A DNA stretch of 21,919 nt from JAWXCB01 sp034440455 (lineage in GTDB: Bacteria; Bacteroidota; Bacteroidia; Chitinophagales; CAIOSU01): NCBI GenBank assembly GCA_034440455.1, contig JAWXCB010000120.1, positions 1 to 21,919 of the forward strand. Direction: 5' to 3'. The position numbers and the translations under genes were made by a program. The notes under the pieces are model-generated. The model was given only the letters and a program-made list of their open reading frames with translations, did no database searches and was not told the origin of the DNA. Positions 1 through 9,119 of the stretch are shown here, piece by piece; position 1 is the first letter of the stretch, and the number at the start of each line of letters is the position of its first letter.

Positions 1-28
1 GCTTGTAACCTCCGAATCTGGCAGATTT

Positions 29-1789
29 TTATCCACTGCTTTTGCTATAAAGCCCAATGAAATCAATACTTGTTAATGTTTTTGAGGGACGACTATTTAG
101 TATGACTTGTCTGACTAACGGAATATCAGCCGTTGATGCAATGCTATTGTTACTCGCATCAGCCGCGATGATTTTATAGGGCGAATTAAAAGGCGTGATG
201 TTGATTACGTGCTTTCTGATTAATGCGATATCGGTAGTGGTAACGCCATTGTTGGTGGCAACATCATTTGTTTTAAAAGGGGTGACGGTGTAGTTGCCGA
301 CCTGCATTACTGCAAAGCTGAAAAATCCATCTATGCCCGTTAGCACTATGTCACTTTCTGAGCCTGAAAGAATTACAGAAACTCCGCTCACGGGTTTGTT
401 TGTCTCGGTGATAATAATGCCGGAAATTGTTTTGCCACCGCATAAGGCGAGGTGTATATCATTTACGGTAACGGCTAAGGTTGAAGCCCCGCCATCTCCA
501 TAGGTATTTATTCCCTTCACGGTAACATTTCCCGAAAGAGCCGACAGGCTGTAATTGACGGTGATGCTATTGGTGTTGCTTGTGCCTGTTGCACCCGTGG
601 GTAAAGTCCATTGATAAGAAGTTGCTTTTGCAATTGCGGACACCGTATAGGTTACGGAATTTTGCTCCTGGCAAACTGTTGTGAATCCAGTAATGGTTTC
701 TGCGCAGGCGGGTAAATAATCAACGACTACTTTATAAAGCAACAAGGTGACGCCATCCATTCCGGCAGGCCACGAATTAGCAAGTCCGCACACTACTACG
801 CCCGAACAAGGCTCGTAAACCATCCTGCTTTTATAGCCCCACGTGGTGCCACCATGCCCCCAGGTGATATTACCGAAATAAGTTTGATTCTCTAATCCCA
901 AGCCATAGGTGTAGGCTGTTCCGGTTGTAACAAATGTGGTGAGGTCAGCCAAAGAAGCGGCATTCAAAATCTCACCGCTGAACAGCGCATGATACCATTG
1001 CACCATCTCACCTGCCGTTGAAAACAAAGCGCCCGCGCAACCGCCTGCGGTGTTCAATCCAACTCTTGAAATAGTATTGTAGTCCACGCCATTGAACCAT
1101 CGGTGTGTCAGCGTTCCTAAGATGGGTTCTTTCACATCATAAAAAGTGCTGTCTAAATTCAGCGGTGTAAGAATGCTGTCGCGGATAATCTTTGAGATGT
1201 GATAGCCCGTAGCGCTTTCAGCAACCATTCCTGCTAAGATGTAATTAATGTTGGAATAGCCCCAACTCGTGCCCGCAGCGAAAAGGGGCGCTCCCACCCA
1301 TCCCAATACTTCATTTGGAGTAAACACCCGCGTGGGATTATTCATAATGGTATCCATGAAAGGCGACACGAAAAGCGGGTCGGACACACCACTTTTATGA
1401 TGAAGAAGCTGGCGAATGGTGATGTTGGAATTGATATTCGGATAAGCAGGCAGCCATTTGTGCAAGGAATCATCAAGGCTGAAGATATTGTTTTCAGCAA
1501 GTTTTAAAAGGGCAGCGGCTACAAATAGTTTGGTGTTGCTGGCTATGCCAAATTCCATGTCGGCAGTGATTGGTTGTCCGGCAGAAGACACGCCACTGGT
1601 GCCCTTCCAGATGCCATGCTCGGGCAAATACACAGCGACTGACATGCCTTTAATGTTTGTAATTAACGCAACATATTTATTCAATGTATCCTGAAGCATG
1701 GCAGCCAACTGTGGACTGAAGGATTGCGCGGATGAGGTTTGCACCATTGCCAGCGAAAAGATGACTGCGAGAAATGTTTTCTTTTTCAT
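29..1789 (-). CDS. Secreted class C beta-lactamase-like serine hydrolase with PKD-like and dockerin-like C-terminal domains
   Basis: 586 residues. A signal peptide is visible (MKKK, a hydrophobic stretch, cleavage near SSAQ at 20-22). The catalytic domain spans about 30-360 and carries the three marks of the serine beta-lactamase/DD-peptidase fold: SNTK at 84-87 (nucleophile Ser84, Lys87), YSN at 178-180 and HGG at 312-314. It is probably an exported esterase or peptidase; a true beta-lactamase role cannot be claimed. A PKD-like segment follows (about 365-445), then a carboxypeptidase-regulatory-like beta sandwich (about 455-505), then a dockerin-type region (about 508-565) with two related segments around TTTDIALIRKHV and STADIPLVRQVI. 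Such Bacteroidota proteins usually go on into a T9SS sorting domain, but here the frame stops 21 residues after VRQVI, so the C-terminus looks truncated. A promoter-like element lies 51-80 bp upstream. It appears to be transcribed alone. Confidence 0.85.
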   Translation of the reverse strand: MKKKTFLAVIFSLAMVQTSSAQSFSPQLAAMLQDTLNKYVALITNIKGMSVAVYLPEHGIWKGTSGVSSAGQPITADMEFGIASNTKLFVAAALLKLAENNIFSLDDSLHKWLPAYPNINSNITIRQLLHHKSGVSDPLFVSPFMDTIMNNPTRVFTPNEVLGWVGAPLFAAGTSWGYSNINYILAGMVAESATGYHISKIIRDSILTPLNLDSTFYDVKEPILGTLTHRWFNGVDYNTISRVGLNTAGGCAGALFSTAGEMVQWYHALFSGEILNAASLADLTTFVTTGTAYTYGLGLENQTYFGNITWGHGGTTWGYKSRMVYEPCSGVVVCGLANSWPAGMDGVTLLLYKVVVDYLPACAETITGFTTVCQEQNSVTYTVSAIAKATSYQWTLPTGATGTSNTNSITVNYSLSALSGNVTVKGINTYGDGGASTLAVTVNDIHLALCGGKTISGIIITETNKPVSGVSVILSGSESDIVLTGIDGFFSFAVMQVGNYTVTPFKTNDVATNNGVTTTDIALIRKHVINITPFNSPYKIIAADASNNSIASTADIPLVRQVILNSRPSKTLTSIDFIGLYSKSSG

Positions 1790-1839
1790 GTTCGGAAGAT
1801 TGTATGCGCGTTGGTGTCGGATAATACAAGTTACTCTTA

Positions 1840-1869
1840 CAAACTAACAAATTGTGCCGTTAGAATCAA
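1840..1869 (-). promoter_or_regulatory. Candidate Bacteroidota promoter of the serine hydrolase
   Basis: On the minus strand, TTG (1867-1869) is followed after 19 bases by TTAGTTTG (1840-1847). This is one mismatch from the Bacteroidota -7 consensus TAnnTTTG, with normal spacing to the -33 TTG. It would give a leader of roughly 45 nt. Seen by eye only. Confidence 0.35.
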
Positions 1870-1906
1870 AATACACTTTTAGGCATTTCTCAAGAAAAAT
1901 CAGGTT

Positions 1907-1950
1907 CCCCATCGCTCCCGCAAGATTGCATCTTGTTGGAGATCGGGGGG
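1907..1950. repeat. Palindromic REP-like hairpin
   Basis: CAAGAT (1921-1926) and ATCTTG (1930-1935) form a stem around a 3-nt loop. Outer arms CCCCATCGCTCC (1907-1918) and GGAGATCGGGG (1938-1948) extend it with a bulge. It sits between the start of the serine hydrolase and the end of the YcxB-like gene, so it could act as a terminator for the latter, although there is no clear U tract. It resembles the scattered palindromic intergenic repeats of Bacteroidota genomes (inference). Confidence 0.5.
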
Positions 1951-1963
1951 CAGTTAAGTGAAA

Positions 1964-2706
1964 TTATTTTTGCAGCGACAGCAGAAATGTTCTCAACGTG
2001 GTGATGGACAGTTCATTTTCAAAACTGCTTTTAGGTATCATAATTGCAATGGCTTTACTTTCATAAAGCATAAAGGCATTTTTCAATTCCTGGAACTTAT
2101 GAAAAGTACTCCAGCCGAGCTTTGATTCAAAGCTCTCCCCCTTTATCACCAGCGACTCATTGGTAAAATGATTTTCAATTACTTCATGAAACCTGGGATG
2201 GGAATTGAACAGTTTCTTTAACTGGAAATAGAAAGAAAAAGGGAGAGCTGTTAATGCCACCCCGATTCCTGTTTGAAGCGCAGGAAATTCTTTCAGTTCC
2301 ATCGGATTACCGGTGAAATAACTTATTGCAAAAACAAGGTTGCCCAATCCTATTATGAATAAGAAAGGATATAATGGCACGGAGTCAAGTACTTGTGACA
2401 CCATTACTTTGAAAAAAGATTGAAAGGTGTGCTTCACTTTTATCACCATGTCTATTTCAATCTTTTGCCCTGCAAAAGGGTTAGGCTTCGGCTTTCTGAA
2501 TAACTTCAATCCGTATTTTAAAATAGCGAAGAATAACATGGGCATAAAGATGATCCCATGATTTGCATCACCAGGATGCCTGGCGGCAGATTGCTCATTG
2601 AAAACCGAGAGTCGCCAAACAGGGAAAGCCCTATCGTTAGCATAAATGTAATGAGCATGAACGAAGAAAAGCAGATAAGCAGCAGACGCCAGATTCGTTT
2701 TAACAT
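1964..2706 (-). CDS. Membrane protein with YcxB-like C-terminal domain, N-terminus probably frameshifted
   Basis: The uninterrupted frame runs from an ATG at 2752 to the stop at 1964 (262 residues). From about residue 66 it reads as a normal membrane protein: hydrophobic segments near 67-84 and 126-147, a third near 160-178, then a soluble end with the YcxB-like pattern (HFTNESLVIK, W214, LYESKAIAIMIPKSSF). The first 65 residues of that frame look unnatural. The next frame starts at ATG 2706 and encodes a convincing N-terminus (MLKRIWRLLLICFSSFML plus a long hydrophobic run). I therefore place the gene start at 2706, with a frameshift between about 2540 and 2580. A promoter-like element just upstream of 2706 fits this start and would lie inside the longer frame. 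The shift may be a real mutation or a sequence error. Function unknown. Confidence 0.6.
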
Positions 2707-2713
2707 ATCTACC

Positions 2714-2743
2714 GAAAGGTAAGTATTTAAATAATAGCTTCAA
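2714..2743 (-). promoter_or_regulatory. Candidate promoter supporting the 2706 start of the YcxB-like gene
   Basis: On the minus strand, TTG (2741-2743) is followed by a 19-base spacer and TACCTTTC (2714-2721), one base off TAnnTTTG. The ATG at 2706 follows the -7 element by only 7 bases, so the transcript would be nearly leaderless. The element argues against the 2752 start. Confidence 0.35.
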
Positions 2744-2782
2744 AGCTGTCAAAGAAAGTGGGCTGCTGCGCGCGTGTTGCTT

Positions 2783-2807
2783 CCCCCTTTGAGGGGGACA
2801 AAGGGGG
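2783..2807. repeat. G/C-tract hairpin repeat
   Basis: CCCCCTTT (2783-2790) and AAAGGGGG (2800-2807) are perfect inverted arms around a 9-nt loop that itself contains GGGGG. It lies about 50 bp beyond the stop of the alpha-2-macroglobulin gene. It may stall transcription, but no T tract follows. It looks like a common Bacteroidota intergenic repeat type. Confidence 0.5.
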
Positions 2808-2854
2808 TGATTTCTATTTTCGCTAACTCATTATCGAATTATCAAATTCTCAAA

Positions 2855-5800
2855 TCACCTCACCGCCACCCGCACCCCTTCCGAGTGCGAAGCGAATTCA
2901 GGCGCATACATGCACTGAATGGTGGTGACGCCATTGGAGAAGTCGCCTTTCTGCGAAACGCGCAGCGCGTATTCAAACACATACGTTCCTTTCGGCAGCC
3001 AGTCAAAAAAGAAATTCGTTGCGGCATCGCGCGTGGTTTCATAATAGCCAAGGCCGCCCTGCCAGCGATAGCCCGAAAGAACATTCACCGGTTCAAAGCC
3101 CGCAGCGCGCATGTCTTTCATGTGAACGAATTCCATTGTGCGGTCAACGCGCAGTTCGATACGCACTTTGATGAGGTCGCCTACATTCAACTCTGTTTTG
3201 TCGGTGATTGGCGTTATCACCGGACCTGTTTCAGAGTTTGTTTGCAGAAACAATTGCTTCTTCAACTTGAGCGGAGTTTCCGCAGGCGTGATTTTATCCA
3301 ATTGCTCAAAGTATTGCCAATACATGGCGCCCCAGCCGATACCCGTTCCCGTTTTGCTCACGCTGATGTTGCCCATCGCAGGCTTGATTTCCGTTTTATC
3401 CCACGAAGTTTTGAAATAGCCCGTGCCTGCTTCAACAGATGCGCCACGTTGTGCGGGTTCAATCTTTGTTTCGCCCACTGTGATGTCGGCAAGTTTGGAA
3501 TCATCAAGCCACTGCGTGCCTTCAAGCAGCAGCGCGTAGCAGGCATCAGCAGTGGCTTTGGTGTTGCCCCAATCCTGCGTTTGTTTTTGCTTCAGTAGCC
3601 AGATGCGTAGTTCATCCACCGCCTGCTTATCATTCGCAACAACTTTAAATGCCTCTACCAGCAATGCTTGTGTTTCTACCGGAGCCTCATACCAATAATA
3701 TCCGCCATCGTTATCTCTCCAATACATGCCCATTTCTTCGCTGCTCAATGAAGTTTCTTTCAGCGAGCGCGTGATTTTCAATGCAGATTCTTTTTTGCCG
3801 TTGCGTTGCAAAGCAAGTGCAATCATGCCCTGCGAATATTTGTTGCGCGTGAGCCAATACTTTTCCGCTTGCCCGATATAGTATTTGAATGCTTCGTTTT
3901 GCTCTTGCCCGAAAGGAATATTTTGAAACATTGTTCGCGCATAGAGATATTGCACATGCTCATAGCCAAGATTATCATCCTCTAATTTTACTTTGCGTTT
4001 CTTCAATTCGTTGTAATCATCCAAAATGCGGTTGTCCAAATACTGCACAGCACGTTGGAGCATGTCTTGCACCTCTTGCTCTTCTTTCAAATTCAACACC
4101 TGCATGTTGCTCAATCTGCCGATGCCCGTCACGATATATTGCGTGATGTAGCGGTTGTCGGGCATCCCTTTAAACCACGCCCAGCCTCCGTTTGGTGTTT
4201 GCGCTTCGGCAAGTTTCTTCAACGCGCTTTGTTTTTCGGAAGCCATTTTGTTTATATCAAACAGCAACGCGATACGCTTTTTACGCTCTGTTTCATCCTG
4301 CGCATCAAGCACCCATGGGGTTTCTTCCAGCAGCAACGATTTCAACTCCTGATTTTTTTCAAGATTGGAAACAAGCGCTTCCTTGTTTACATTTTTCCAT
4401 GTTTCAAACACTTGTTTGATACGCGGATTGGAATTTGCGATGCCGGTTGCAATCTGGTTTGCATAATAGCGGTTGAACGTTTGCTCGGCACAATCATAGG
4501 GATATTCCATCATGTAGGGCAATGCCTGAATTGCATACCACGCAGGATTCGAAGTAAACTCCAGCGTGAGTTTTTGATTGCGCAGCGTGGTGGATTTATT
4601 GCTAATCAGTTTCTCAAACTTGAATTGCTTTGTTTGTCCTGCGCGCACATTGAGCGGTAATGTTTCCGTGACTAACATGCTGTTCGTAAGCACCGGCAAT
4701 GCATTCTCTTCTCCGTCAGAAAAGTTCTCAGCCGATGCAAGCACGCGATACAGAATTGCCGAAATGCCTTCGGGAATTTTCAATTCCCAACTCACTGCCG
4801 TGTTGCCGCCTTGCTTTACAGTGAAAGATTTTTCATTGCTCGCATTTCCAAACGCTGCATCCACAGGCTTCATCGTGAGCGCATCAAACAACAGCAGTTG
4901 CGCCTTGCCCGATAAATCCTTTTCCGACACGTTGGAAATTTTTGAAGAGAAAGTAATCTTGTCATTCTCACGGAAGAAGCGCGGAGGGTTTGGCATCACC
5001 ATCAACTCTTTTTGCGTCACGGTTTCTTTGGTGAGAAATCCGAGTTTCAAATCCTGCGTATGGGCGAAGCTCATGAACTTCCAGCGTGTTAATGCTTCGG
5101 GCGCGGTGAAGGAGAAGATGATGTTACCTTCCGCATCTGTTTTTAAATCAGGGAAGAAGAAAGCGGTTTCCTGAAGATTTTTGCGGGGAGAAACTTTGGA
5201 AACCTCTGTGTTAGCCTGTTCCTTATCTTCTCCTCCTGATTTTTCTTTCAGTATTTCGCTTTCACCACCATCAAATGCCGGTGCAAAGGCTACGTCTCCT
5301 TTCTTTGAATTTTTCTTTCCTGTTGTTACAGTTACTGCTTGTAGTTCTTGCATAACAGCCATATCTGCTGCAGCAAATACTTCGTTTCTATATCTCACAT
5401 CTCCACCCCAGCCATACGTGAAAGTGCCTTCAAAGTAATCAAGCAGAAACCAATTCAACCTGTCATACTGCTGCTCTTTAAATTCAAACGCATTTTTGTT
5501 CCATGCATCCGTAAAGAGTTGTGCATTGCTTACGCCAAACGTGAACTTCTGCCAGTTCTTCTCATAATAATAGTAGCTGTTGTAAATGGAGAAATTCCAA
5601 TTGTTCGGCACGAAAGCATCAAGCGAAGCGTCATACATTCCCGCAAGCATTTCTGCTGCAACCTGCTCGCCTTTTGCTCCTGTAATTTTCACGCGCCATT
5701 CTTCTTTTTGTCCGGGCGTGAGTTTATCGCGAAACGTGGTGGTTTCAATCTTCAGTTCTTTATTCGTAAACGGAACAGTGACAATGTTGAAATTGCTGAA

Positions 5801-8800
5801 ACTTCTTCCATGCTTTGTAAACACAAGGCTCACCGCAAAATTTCCGCGATAGCTTTCCTCAATCGGAATTTCAATCGTCTTCACTTCATTGCTCAGTTCA
5901 ATCCATTGCTTGCACACGACCGAGTTCTTAGAGAACACTTCATACAACACCTTTACATCTTTTGCGGACGAGCCAATCAAAAACTTTGCGGTTTCGCCCG
6001 GCTCTCCATTATCTTTCACGGCATGAAACCATGATAATGTTTTATGCGGCACTGCTTTCGATGAAGGATTATATACTGTAAAGAATTTCTTCTCTTTCAC
6101 CTCTGTTCCAAATTTGTCTTTCGTCAGCAATTCAGCAACATACTTTCCGGGCTTCCAGTCTGCAAGTCCCGTAAGCGCAACGTCCTTTGAAGTTTCCGTG
6201 TCAAAAGCTGCATCCAACGCTTTGCTTTCTTTCTCCCACGTTTCAAAACGGTCTTCATCGCCATATACATCAAGCGGAAAAGTTTTCCGGTACTCTTCTT
6301 TCGACAACATAAACGTATCCGCTTTCTCCCACAGGCGTTCGCGCAACAAATGCTCAGGCTCTTTCAGTTTTGAAATGGTAATTATGCCCTTCGCATTCTC
6401 CGGCTGTCCGTTTAGATTTTTCACCGCGATGCGCAACGTGTCAGGCGTGTTGGTAAAGACTACTTCTTCCACATTGATTTCCGCCTGCAATGCCTGGTAG
6501 CCAACACTTGCTGATGCTTCACTGCTTTGCGTTTCACCATTAATATCCGTTACGTCAGCAAACACGGTATAATTGAAAACGGGATTTGTACTTTTTAAAA
6601 TAGTCGGATCGGGAATTGCTTTAAACGTGATTTTAAAGTTGCCGTTTGCATCGGAAGTTGCAACGCCATTGGTGATTTCCATTGCGGGACTTGTCGGATA
6701 CATGCTCTTATACCATCCCCACCAAAACGGGAAACGCGCCTCGCGCACCACGCGATATTGCACCTGCGCATCCGAGAGGTTTGCACCTGAGTAACTCACC
6801 GCAGAACCTTCCACGGTCACGGAATCATTCAGTCGAAAACTTCCGGTAACGGGTTTGAACGTCACCTCAAACTTCGGGCGCTTGTAATCTTCCACGCGGA
6901 AATATTTGCTGCCTGATTCCGTCCAGAGCGTGAAGTTGCCATTGAGCAAACCCTGCGGCAGCGTGAACGTGCCGTTGAATGTGCCAAACTCATTCGTAGT
7001 CACTTTCACTTCAGCAACCTTTTGATAGTTCACGTCTTTCAACTCAATCGTTGCGGAATAGCTTTTGCGAATCTCATTTGCTTCTCCATTTGATTGCAAC
7101 ACCAAGCCTTTGAAATAAACTGTTTGTCCCGGACGGTAAATCGCTCGGTCAAGAAAGAAGAAAGTTTTTGTGTTCCATTTTTCTTTTTGCTGTTCAGGCG
7201 TTCGATAGGTATAGAATGTATTTTCTTCAAAAAGAAAATCGTCTTTATAGCTCAACTCCAGGCGCACGGTTTCATATTTATCTGCTGACGGAATGCGGAA
7301 GTAGCCGTCTTTATCCGTTTTGTAATTGCCTGCTTTTTGAAAATCATGCTTGCGCGATTCATAGTTGTAGCGTTGCGTGTAAGTCTGCACGTCAACGCCC
7401 GCAAGCGGTTTGCCGGTTGTTCTGTCGGTAACATAAAAATCAAGCGAGTTGTCGCTGTTCCTGCGATTTACATAACTGAGGTTGGAAACAGCAACGCCCG
7501 CGTAGGCAATGCCTCCTTCCGCTTGCGAAAAATCTTTTGTACTCGAAACGAGCACATAATATTTTCCCAACTCAAGCGCGGGAATTTTAATTTCCGTTTG
7601 ATGATTATTAAAATCAGTTTGCGCAAGCAACGCGAGCGACCATTCCTGCGCTGGTTGTTTTCCGGTGAGAAACTCAACACGATTTTCCCATTCGATGCTC
7701 TCAAAATTTTTCTGTTCTTCTATTGTCAGTTTCACAGCGCGCATCCACACTTCTTTTAAATTTTGATAGTGCAGCAACCCGCGAAAGGGACTGTCGGGAA
7801 TGTTTACTTCCTCCACTGTGAGGTTCAATGATTTTTGCAGAATCTGTTCTTTCAAAGCATCGCAGTTGTTCGCACCGATAGTATTCGGATGGCGCTTTAT
7901 CACCTCTTCGCATTTTTCATACGCAGCCTTTTTCAGCCAGCGATATTGCTTTGCCGATTCATAGTTGTATTTGCCGCCTTGCTCAAAGAGTTGTTGGGCG
8001 ATTGCATACCCGACACGCGCTGAAATAGTATCAGCCTGATGCTTTGCTTCCAACGATTTAAGCGCAGCGAGATAAAGGCTGTCGTTCAACTCATTCACAG
8101 AATGCTGATGCGCAAAACGCAAGCGGGTAAGGTCGTTGTCAACAAGCGGCAGCGTGTTTTTTTGTGAAAGATGAAAGGCGAGCAAATCCTGCAACAACTT
8201 TAACGCATGAAATTCAAACGAAATCGAATCCTTGCTTTCAATTTTCATTGCTGCGAATTTTTCCGCATCAGCGAAATAGGCGGCATCCTGAATGGTGAAC
8301 TGATATGCGGGCTTTGTGAGACCTGATTCCGAGTTCATGAAAAACTCCAATGCGCGGTGCGCGAGAAAATCATAAAGCGTGGGGCGGAAGTTTTTTGATG
8401 CTTCGCCTTTCACAAGAATGGAATCAAAGATGCCGAGCGAAGTGCGCTTCAGGCTATCTGCATTTTGCAAGGATTCAAAATAGAGTTCAGCAGTTTTATT
8501 CACGAACTTGGCAGCATCCCATGTACGAACATCATCAGGGACGAAACCGGAAGTTTCTGTGCGGTTTTGAATCTGCCAACGCTGCGTTTGATAATAGCGC
8601 CAGTAAACGCTCGCGATGATAGATTGCAAAACAGGTTGCGCAGGATATTTGATATTGGAAAGTTCATTTTCCAACTCCACTACGCTTTTGATTTGCGCAT
8701 CTTCCTCAAAAGAATACACGCTGCCTGTTTTGTAAATCAGCGCTTTGATGATTTGCGCGTCATTTTTTTCTTTCAGCGCCTTTGCATAAATCTTTTCAAT

Positions 8801-8989
8801 GATTTCCAATGCGGACTGTGGCAAGCCAAGATTGGTGAGCGAATCCACCTGCTTCCATTCTTTGTCATACGGGTTGCCCACCGGGAAATTCAGCGGTGTG
8901 AGCGGCTTCGGCTCGTCAGGCTGCAGAAGCGTAATTGCAACGGCTATTCCTGTAACAAGAATCAGCGCGGGGAGAAGAAATCGTTTCAT
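2855..8989 (-). CDS. Bacterial alpha-2-macroglobulin family protein with intact thioester motif
   Basis: 2044 residues with an N-terminal signal or anchor segment (about 4-22) and no lipobox cysteine. Residues about 35-390 are mainly helical. Macroglobulin-like beta domains follow, including the MG2 hallmark YRPGQ at 618-622. A charged, Lys/Glu/Ser-rich stretch at about 1213-1272 precedes FFFPD (1277-1281), the start of the conserved A2M domain; its position matches the protease bait region of the family. The thioester site CAEQ is at 1500-1503 (Cys1500, Gln1503) within the helical thioester domain. The C-terminal part (about 1890-2044) resembles the receptor-binding-like beta domain. Family knowledge: such proteins trap proteases covalently at the cell envelope. 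Segment 1213-1231 resembles a TonB-receptor plug start (MQELQAVTVTTGKK). No pbpC partner lies in the window. The gene seems monocistronic. Confidence 0.92.
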   Translation of the reverse strand: MKRFLLPALILVTGIAVAITLLQPDEPKPLTPLNFPVGNPYDKEWKQVDSLTNLGLPQSALEIIEKIYAKALKEKNDAQIIKALIYKTGSVYSFEEDAQIKSVVELENELSNIKYPAQPVLQSIIASVYWRYYQTQRWQIQNRTETSGFVPDDVRTWDAAKFVNKTAELYFESLQNADSLKRTSLGIFDSILVKGEASKNFRPTLYDFLAHRALEFFMNSESGLTKPAYQFTIQDAAYFADAEKFAAMKIESKDSISFEFHALKLLQDLLAFHLSQKNTLPLVDNDLTRLRFAHQHSVNELNDSLYLAALKSLEAKHQADTISARVGYAIAQQLFEQGGKYNYESAKQYRWLKKAAYEKCEEVIKRHPNTIGANNCDALKEQILQKSLNLTVEEVNIPDSPFRGLLHYQNLKEVWMRAVKLTIEEQKNFESIEWENRVEFLTGKQPAQEWSLALLAQTDFNNHQTEIKIPALELGKYYVLVSSTKDFSQAEGGIAYAGVAVSNLSYVNRRNSDNSLDFYVTDRTTGKPLAGVDVQTYTQRYNYESRKHDFQKAGNYKTDKDGYFRIPSADKYETVRLELSYKDDFLFEENTFYTYRTPEQQKEKWNTKTFFFLDRAIYRPGQTVYFKGLVLQSNGEANEIRKSYSATIELKDVNYQKVAEVKVTTNEFGTFNGTFTLPQGLLNGNFTLWTESGSKYFRVEDYKRPKFEVTFKPVTGSFRLNDSVTVEGSAVSYSGANLSDAQVQYRVVREARFPFWWGWYKSMYPTSPAMEITNGVATSDANGNFKITFKAIPDPTILKSTNPVFNYTVFADVTDINGETQSSEASASVGYQALQAEINVEEVVFTNTPDTLRIAVKNLNGQPENAKGIITISKLKEPEHLLRERLWEKADTFMLSKEEYRKTFPLDVYGDEDRFETWEKESKALDAAFDTETSKDVALTGLADWKPGKYVAELLTKDKFGTEVKEKKFFTVYNPSSKAVPHKTLSWFHAVKDNGEPGETAKFLIGSSAKDVKVLYEVFSKNSVVCKQWIELSNEVKTIEIPIEESYRGNFAVSLVFTKHGRSFSNFNIVTVPFTNKELKIETTTFRDKLTPGQKEEWRVKITGAKGEQVAAEMLAGMYDASLDAFVPNNWNFSIYNSYYYYEKNWQKFTFGVSNAQLFTDAWNKNAFEFKEQQYDRLNWFLLDYFEGTFTYGWGGDVRYRNEVFAAADMAVMQELQAVTVTTGKKNSKKGDVAFAPAFDGGESEILKEKSGGEDKEQANTEVSKVSPRKNLQETAFFFPDLKTDAEGNIIFSFTAPEALTRWKFMSFAHTQDLKLGFLTKETVTQKELMVMPNPPRFFRENDKITFSSKISNVSEKDLSGKAQLLLFDALTMKPVDAAFGNASNEKSFTVKQGGNTAVSWELKIPEGISAILYRVLASAENFSDGEENALPVLTNSMLVTETLPLNVRAGQTKQFKFEKLISNKSTTLRNQKLTLEFTSNPAWYAIQALPYMMEYPYDCAEQTFNRYYANQIATGIANSNPRIKQVFETWKNVNKEALVSNLEKNQELKSLLLEETPWVLDAQDETERKKRIALLFDINKMASEKQSALKKLAEAQTPNGGWAWFKGMPDNRYITQYIVTGIGRLSNMQVLNLKEEQEVQDMLQRAVQYLDNRILDDYNELKKRKVKLEDDNLGYEHVQYLYARTMFQNIPFGQEQNEAFKYYIGQAEKYWLTRNKYSQGMIALALQRNGKKESALKITRSLKETSLSSEEMGMYWRDNDGGYYWYEAPVETQALLVEAFKVVANDKQAVDELRIWLLKQKQTQDWGNTKATADACYALLLEGTQWLDDSKLADITVGETKIEPAQRGASVEAGTGYFKTSWDKTEIKPAMGNISVSKTGTGIGWGAMYWQYFEQLDKITPAETPLKLKKQLFLQTNSETGPVITPITDKTELNVGDLIKVRIELRVDRTMEFVHMKDMRAAGFEPVNVLSGYRWQGGLGYYETTRDAATNFFFDWLPKGTYVFEYALRVSQKGDFSNGVTTIQCMYAPEFASHSEGVRVAVR

Positions 8990-9119
8990 AGTTGGTTTTA
9001 TTATTCACTCGTTAAGCGGAAGAAATTTTGCAGAAAAGATGCCAAGTTTTTTTGATTCCATAATACCTCGCCCCTCACATTGGCACATCGGCTAATTAAC
9101 GAATCAATTAATCAGCAAA

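Noticed and set aside
29..1789. Antibiotic-resistance beta-lactamase
   Set aside because: The motifs fit the broad serine hydrolase/DD-peptidase group, and the added PKD-like and dockerin-like domains point to another secreted role.
2774..3598. Plus-strand frame of 274 codons opposite the end of the alpha-2-macroglobulin gene
   Set aside because: It is the shadow of a strongly supported gene, and its translation is Arg/His/Phe-rich with no recognisable domain. The same applies to the other long plus-strand frames between 3138 and 9095.
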